Below, one piece after another: positions 59,548 through 64,000 of a DNA stretch of 64,000 nucleotides. Positions within the stretch are counted from its first letter, which is position 1. Each line of letters opens with the position of its first letter. A program made the position numbers and the translations under genes. The stretch lies in assembly GCA_017521245.1 (NCBI GenBank), contig JAFXDI010000025.1, positions 1 through 64,000 on the forward strand, read 5' to 3'. This stretch comes from Bacteroidales bacterium. Its GTDB lineage: Bacteria; Bacteroidota; Bacteroidia; Bacteroidales; G3-4614. The notes beneath the pieces were generated by a model that was not told the origin of the DNA, did not search any database, and saw only the letters and a program-made list of their open reading frames with translations.

Positions 59548-61791
59548 ATGAAAATATTAAAATTGGCACTTCCCATACTATTGTTATTGACAGGGTGTGC
59601 AAAGCAAGAGGTTGATTATGCAGCTTTCGTTAATCCGTTTGTAGGAACAGGCGGACACGGACACGTTTATCCTGGAGCAGTTGCTCCATATCCAATGATT
59701 CAGGCAAGTCCTGATACAAGAATGTATCAATGGGATGCTTGTGCTGGTTATCACTACTCAGATACCACAATCAATGGTTTCTCTCATAACCACCTAAGTG
59801 GTACAGGTTGTGGCGATTATGGCGATATCCTTATTATGCCTATGATTGGTACTCCTCAAAAGTTGGATAAGGAGGGAGAGAAATCTCAAGAGATGCCCTA
59901 CTGTTCTCCATTCTCACATGAACAAGAGGTTGCAGAACCGGGTTACTATTCTGTTATGTTAGAGAAGCACAACATTTTAACAGAACTTACAGCAACTCAA
60001 CGAGCAGCAATATATCGTTTCACATTCCCCGAGACAGATAGTGCAACTATACTTTTGGATATGGACTACAGCCTTTCGGTGTTTGGAGACCAACGCAACG
60101 ATATACTTGACCTTCAAGTGGTAGGCGACAACGCTATTTGTGGTAGTAAACAAACCAAAGGTTGGGCGTGGGAGCAGGCTGTAAACTTCTATGCTGAAAC
60201 ATCGCAACCCTTTACATACACTATAATTAAAGATACTGTAACAAGAGAGGGAATTGAGAAACCTCGCTTAAAAGCGTTGCTAAACTTTAAAACACAAAAG
60301 GATACTCCTTTATACTTGAAAATTGCACTATCGTTTGTTGATACCGAAGGAGCTAAGAAGAACCTATTGGCAGAGATTCCCGATTTTGACTTTGATGCAA
60401 CACGCAAAGCAACACGCAAAGAGTGGAACAAAGTTCTAAGCAGGGTAGAAGTAGAAACCTCTAATCAAACAGATAAAGAGATATTCTATACAGCAATGTA
60501 TCGTACATCGCTATGCCCCAATATGGCTTCCGATGTTGACGGACGTTATTTAGGTATGGATCACGTTGCACGCACATCGGAGCGTCCAATGTACACCATC
60601 TTCTCACTTTGGGATACCTTTAGAGCATATCACCCAATGATGACAATAATTGATCCCGAACGCAATGCCGACTTTGTAAACACTTTGGTTGAGAAGTATA
60701 AAGAGGGAGGATTGTTACCTATGTGGGAGTTGGCATCAAATTACACAGGAACAATGATTGGTTACAATGCAGTTTCGGTTATTGCTGATGCTTACATTAA
60801 AGGATGTAGAGATTTTGATGTAGAGGCAGCATTTGAGGGATGCTTAAAATCTTCAAATGGCGACACCTCAAATATTATTGTTCCTCGTGCATTTATTCCA
60901 TACATACAACCGGTATCAAAAATATATAAAGATGCTTTGGGTTATGTACCTTGTGACAAAGAGGGAGAGTCGGTAGCAAAAGCGTTGGAGTATGCATATG
61001 ACGATTGGTGTATCTCAGTATTTGCCGATGCCTTAGATAAGGACGAAGAGGCTGCGGAGTTTGCTCAAAAGGGTAAATATTATCAGAACTACTTTGATGC
61101 CTCAACAAAGATGATGCGAGGAAAAGATTCAAAAGGGGAGTGGCGTACACCATTCAATCCCTATGCTTCTAAGCATCGCGATGATGACTACTGCGAGGGA
61201 ATTGCTTGGCAATGGACATGGTTTGTTCCTCACGATGTTGAGGGATTAGTTGAGTTGATGGGCGGAAAAGAGCAATTCATCACTCAATTAGACTCGTTGT
61301 TCTTCAATCCCAATGGAATACAAGGCGAAGATGTTTCAGCAGACATCACAGGCTTAATAGGATTGTATGCACATGGAAACGAACCAAGTCATCACATAGC
61401 GCACCTCTATAACTATGTAGGAGAGCCACAAAAGACTCAAGCAATGTTGGATAGTATCATCTACTCGCAATATCGTTTAGATCCCGATGGTATTGCAGGA
61501 AACGAGGATTGCGGACAGATGTCAGCATGGTATATCCTAAATAGTATGGGTATATATCAAGTAGCACCAGGAAACCCAGTATTCTCAATTGGTCGACCAA
61601 TATTTGACCAAGCGACAGTACGTCTTCCTGAGGATAAGACATTTGTAATTAAGACAATAAACAACTCTCGCACAAACAAATATATTAAGAGTATGAAACT
61701 CAATGGCGATGAGTTGGTATCACCCTTCATCAATTATGTAGATATTATGAATGGAGGTACATTAGAGATAGAAATGACAGATAACAAATAA
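59548..61791 (+). CDS. GH92 alpha-mannosidase lipoprotein
   Basis: Calcium-dependent exo-alpha-mannosidase family acting on N-glycans and yeast mannan; most members cut alpha-1,2 links. The 747-residue product has a lipoprotein signal (LLTGC, Cys17), then the family start VNPFVGTGGHGHVYPGAVAPYPM, GFSHNHLSGTGCGDYGDI, LWDTFRAYHPMMTI, and the catalytic region with GNEPSHH (from residue 610) and GNEDCGQMSAWYILNSMGIY (from 651). Cotranscribed with the GH2 gene, so the pair probably trims host or yeast glycans. Confidence 0.93.
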   Translation: MKILKLALPILLLLTGCAKQEVDYAAFVNPFVGTGGHGHVYPGAVAPYPMIQASPDTRMYQWDACAGYHYSDTTINGFSHNHLSGTGCGDYGDILIMPMIGTPQKLDKEGEKSQEMPYCSPFSHEQEVAEPGYYSVMLEKHNILTELTATQRAAIYRFTFPETDSATILLDMDYSLSVFGDQRNDILDLQVVGDNAICGSKQTKGWAWEQAVNFYAETSQPFTYTIIKDTVTREGIEKPRLKALLNFKTQKDTPLYLKIALSFVDTEGAKKNLLAEIPDFDFDATRKATRKEWNKVLSRVEVETSNQTDKEIFYTAMYRTSLCPNMASDVDGRYLGMDHVARTSERPMYTIFSLWDTFRAYHPMMTIIDPERNADFVNTLVEKYKEGGLLPMWELASNYTGTMIGYNAVSVIADAYIKGCRDFDVEAAFEGCLKSSNGDTSNIIVPRAFIPYIQPVSKIYKDALGYVPCDKEGESVAKALEYAYDDWCISVFADALDKDEEAAEFAQKGKYYQNYFDASTKMMRGKDSKGEWRTPFNPYASKHRDDDYCEGIAWQWTWFVPHDVEGLVELMGGKEQFITQLDSLFFNPNGIQGEDVSADITGLIGLYAHGNEPSHHIAHLYNYVGEPQKTQAMLDSIIYSQYRLDPDGIAGNEDCGQMSAWYILNSMGIYQVAPGNPVFSIGRPIFDQATVRLPEDKTFVIKTINNSRTNKYIKSMKLNGDELVSPFINYVDIMNGGTLEIEMTDNK

Positions 61792-61836
61792 GAGAAAATA
61801 AAATATTTATTAACTAAAATTTAAAAACCTATTGCA

Positions 61837-63033
61837 ATGGCAAGAGTATTAGTTATTGGAGCAGGCGGTGTCAGCACCGTAGCAGTTAAAAAAATGGCAA
61901 TGAATGCCGATGTGTTTACCGATATTATGTTGGCAAGCCGCACCAAAAGCAAATGCGACAAAATAGCGGATGATATTAAAAATATTAAGATACAAACCGC
62001 TCAAGTAAATGCCGACAATGTTTCGGAATTGGTTGCTCTATTTAAAGAATTTAAACCTGAATTGGTAGTGAATTTGGCACTTCCATACCAAGACCTTACT
62101 ATTATGGACGCTTGTTTAGAGTATGGAGTAAGTTACTTAGATACTGCAAACTATGAGCCATTGGATGAAGCTAAATATCAATATAGTTGGCAATGGGCAT
62201 ATAAACAACGCTTTGAGGAGGCAGGGTTTACAGCAATACTTGGATGTGGATTTGACCCAGGAGTAACCGGAGTTTATACCGCATACGCTGCAAAACATCA
62301 CTTCAGCGAGATACAGTATCTCGACATTGTAGATTGTAATGCTGGAGATCACCACAAAGCATTTGCAACAAACTTTAACCCCGAAATCAATATCCGAGAG
62401 ATTACTCAACGTGGTAAGTTCTATGAGAATGGAGAGTGGAAAGAGACCGATCCTCTATCGGTACACCAACCATTGAACTACCCCGAAGTAGGACCAAGAG
62501 AGTCATATTTGATGTACCACGAAGAGTTGGAGAGTTTGGTTAAGAACTTCCCTACAATAAAACGTGCACGCTTCTGGATGACATTTGGGCAAGAGTATTT
62601 GACACACCTACGAGTTATACAAAACATAGGTATGGATAGTATTAAGCCAATAATGTATAACGGAGTAGAGATTGTACCTATCCAATTCCTAAAAGCAGTG
62701 TTGCCTAATCCGGGAGACCTTGGCGAGAACTATACAGGGCAAACATCAATTGGTTGTCGCATTAAGGGACTTGATAAAGAGGGAAAAGAGATTACATATT
62801 ATGTTTACAACAATTGTAGTCATGAGGAGGCATATCGTGAGACTGGTGCACAAGGAGTAAGTTATACAACAGGAGTACCCGCAATGATTGGAGCAAAAAT
62901 GTTCTTAAAAGGCGAGTGGCGTAAACCAGGAGTATGGAATGTTGAGGAGTTCAATCCCGATCCATTTATGAAAGAACTTAACGAGCAAGGATTACCTTGG
63001 CACGAACTATTTAATGTTGACTTAGAATTATAA
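61837..63033 (+). CDS. Carboxynorspermidine/carboxyspermidine synthase (LYS1-like dehydrogenase)
   Basis: Condenses aspartate semialdehyde with a diamine (putrescine or diaminopropane) and reduces the product with NADPH; NspC then decarboxylates it. The 398-residue protein is of the saccharopine-dehydrogenase family: Rossmann motif VIGAGGVSTVAVKKMA (GxGGxS at 8-13), NLALPYQDLTIMDACLEYGVSYLDTAN, and LGCGFDPGVTGVYTAYAAKH. The assignment to polyamine rather than lysine metabolism rests on length, the DCNAGDHH segment and the presence of nspC in the window. It follows the GH92 gene by 45 bases and precedes bcp by two. Confidence 0.88.
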   Translation: MARVLVIGAGGVSTVAVKKMAMNADVFTDIMLASRTKSKCDKIADDIKNIKIQTAQVNADNVSELVALFKEFKPELVVNLALPYQDLTIMDACLEYGVSYLDTANYEPLDEAKYQYSWQWAYKQRFEEAGFTAILGCGFDPGVTGVYTAYAAKHHFSEIQYLDIVDCNAGDHHKAFATNFNPEINIREITQRGKFYENGEWKETDPLSVHQPLNYPEVGPRESYLMYHEELESLVKNFPTIKRARFWMTFGQEYLTHLRVIQNIGMDSIKPIMYNGVEIVPIQFLKAVLPNPGDLGENYTGQTSIGCRIKGLDKEGKEITYYVYNNCSHEEAYRETGAQGVSYTTGVPAMIGAKMFLKGEWRKPGVWNVEEFNPDPFMKELNEQGLPWHELFNVDLEL

Positions 63034-63035
63034 TA

Positions 63036-63485
63036 ATGAATATAGGAGACAAAGTACCAGACCTCTTGGGTTTAGACCAAGAGGGAAACGAGGTACGAGT
63101 AAGCAACTACTCAGGAAAAAAAATAGCACTCTACTTCTATCCCAAAGATAACACTTCGGGATGTACGGCGGAGGCGTGTTCGCTTCGTGATGGGTATGAC
63201 CAACTAATATCAAAAGGATATGCAGTTATAGGAGTAAGTAAAGATAGTGCAAAATCGCATCAAGGATTTATAGCCAAACACTCTTTGCCATTTCCTCTAA
63301 TTGCCGATACCGAAACCACCCTACAACAACTTTTTGGTGTGTGGGCAGAGAAAAAACTCTATGGACGTACCTATATGGGAACACTTCGCCAAACATTTAT
63401 TATTGATGCCGATAGTGCAACAATAGAGCGAATCATAGAGAAGGTAAAAACCTCTGATGCTGCTAATCAGATTTTAGATATTTAG
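63036..63485 (+). CDS. bcp: Thioredoxin-dependent thiol peroxidase (Bcp/PrxQ)
   Basis: Reduces hydroperoxides. The 149-residue product has the peroxiredoxin fold with peroxidatic Cys43 in PKDNTSGCTAEAC and resolving Cys48 five residues later, the PrxQ type with an in-helix disulfide. The LRQTFIIDADSATIERII strand and length fit. It starts two bases after the stop of the dehydrogenase gene, so translation is coupled. It is the second peroxiredoxin in the window besides Tpx. Confidence 0.94.
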   Translation: MNIGDKVPDLLGLDQEGNEVRVSNYSGKKIALYFYPKDNTSGCTAEACSLRDGYDQLISKGYAVIGVSKDSAKSHQGFIAKHSLPFPLIADTETTLQQLFGVWAEKKLYGRTYMGTLRQTFIIDADSATIERIIEKVKTSDAANQILDI

Positions 63486-63557
63486 ATAGAGGTTATTAGT
63501 GGAACGAGAGTAGGTACAAAACTTCCTCTGATTAAGTAAAAGAGTATTATAAGCAGG

Positions 63558-63587
63558 AAAGGGTTACCTTTTGGTAACCCTTTTGTT
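63558..63587 (+). terminator. Intrinsic terminator downstream of bcp
   Basis: Eleven-base-pair stem (63558-63568 with 63573-63583) with a TTTT loop and a short T-run. Confidence 0.8.
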
Positions 63588-63684
63588 GTATCCACAACCC
63601 CCTTACATGGTTAGGAGAGGAGGCTGTAAGTCGGAGGGATAATAAATATCTAACCATTTTTGCCTGATAGTGCATCAAAAGCAG

Positions 63685-63721
63685 GAGACCAGAGCAAAAA
63701 AAACTCTTTTGCTCTGGTCTC
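63685..63721. terminator. Hairpin between bcp and asnS
   Basis: A 15-base-pair stem (63685-63699 with 63707-63721). On the minus strand it lies about 50 bases beyond the asnS stop and is probably its terminator. Between this and the bcp terminator there is an eight-base inverted repeat, 63607-63614 with 63650-63657, of unclear meaning. Confidence 0.65.
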
Positions 63722-63772
63722 TTATATTTGTAGAATAAATGCTAATTTACTACTATCTTATATAGTTTTCTT

Positions 63773-64000
63773 TTAAAACTCAGCATTGCGTGGTGTACGT
63801 GGGAATGGTATTACGTCACGTATGTTGCTCATTCCTGTTACAAACAATAGTAGGCGTTCAAATCCTAATCCAAAGCCTGAGTGGGGTGCTGTTCCAAAAC
63901 GGCGAGTGTCTAAGTACCACCATATATCTTTTTCGGGTACCCCCATTTCGTTTGCTCGTTTTGCGAGTTTTTCGTAACTCTCCTCGCGTTGTGACCCTCC
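63773..64000 (-). CDS. asnS: Asparagine--tRNA ligase, 3' part only
   Basis: The minus-strand frame is open to the right edge and gives the last 75 residues. It shows the class II aminoacyl-tRNA synthetase motif 3 region, [20 protein letters not shown], and the end [16 protein letters not shown], which identifies AsnRS (the AspRS end differs). [16 protein letters not shown] just before it is also typical. The rest of the gene lies outside the window. Confidence 0.95.
   Translation of the reverse strand, partial: GGSQREESYEKLAKRANEMGVPEKDIWWYLDTRRFGTAPHSGFGLGFERLLLFVTGMSNIRDVIPFPRTPRNAEF

Overview
The window is a piece of a Bacteroidales chromosome. The DNA is AT-rich with heavy use of ATA and AGA codons. 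Genes lack strong Shine-Dalgarno sequences, and many intergenic regions carry the Bacteroidetes -7 element TAnnTTTG, several with TTTG 19-20 bases upstream. The gene families fit: a SusD-like protein, a TamL-type lipoprotein, a DUF4988/DUF4876 lipoprotein, GH2 and GH92 glycosidases, and an ilv operon with an embedded acyl-ACP thioesterase. I cannot resolve the family or genus. I see no tRNA or rRNA gene, CRISPR array, insertion sequence, prophage or integrase.

Layout. 1-3.0 kb: end of a glycan-uptake type locus (a partial Ig-like protein and a SusD-like protein). 3.0-6.5 kb: thiol peroxidase, YraN, biotin ligase, a beta-barrel protein and a TPR protein. 6.6-10.2 kb: pyrH-frr-rsgA-thyA-folA. 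10.4-15.2 kb: rpsO, typA and tamL. 15.5-21.5 kb: the branched-chain amino acid operon ilvD-ilvB-ilvN-thioesterase-ilvC. 21.5-24.4 kb: a hairpin-rich intergenic region, then a Wza-like polysaccharide export protein. 24.4-25.7 kb: rpsP and rpiB. 25.8-33.7 kb, minus strand: a complete sulfate-activation and sulfotransfer cluster. 33.9-38.5 kb: an M16 peptidase, a DUF349 protein and a WcaJ-like sugar transferase. 38.7-44.4 kb, minus strand: a tripartite RND efflux pump. 44.6-49.3 kb, minus strand: tsaC, sugar transferase, ClC channel, fmt. 49.5-53.9 kb: superoxide dismutase, a candidate structured RNA, a UvrD-type helicase and nspC. 54.0-63.5 kb: a mosaic lipoprotein, GH2, GH92, carboxynorspermidine synthase and a Bcp peroxiredoxin. 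The right edge holds the 3' end of asnS on the minus strand.

How genes work together. The most distinctive block is the sulfonation cluster. An SLC13 permease (sulfate entry), CysD/CysN (ATP sulfurylase), CysC (APS kinase), a PAPS-dependent sulfotransferase and CysQ (PAP phosphatase) form a full cycle for making, using and recycling the sulfo donor, with no reductive sulfur genes in the window. It resembles the Bacteroides gut cluster reported, as I recall, to sulfonate cholesterol and steroids. Here it also contains a Mpv17-like membrane protein of unknown role and a CysN with what looks like a dead APS-kinase domain at its C-terminus. An internal terminator and promoter split it into two transcription units. 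Two enzymes of the carboxyspermidine route (nspC and the LYS1-like dehydrogenase) lie about 8 kb apart, separated by glycan genes. Three polysaccharide export or initiation genes are scattered rather than clustered.
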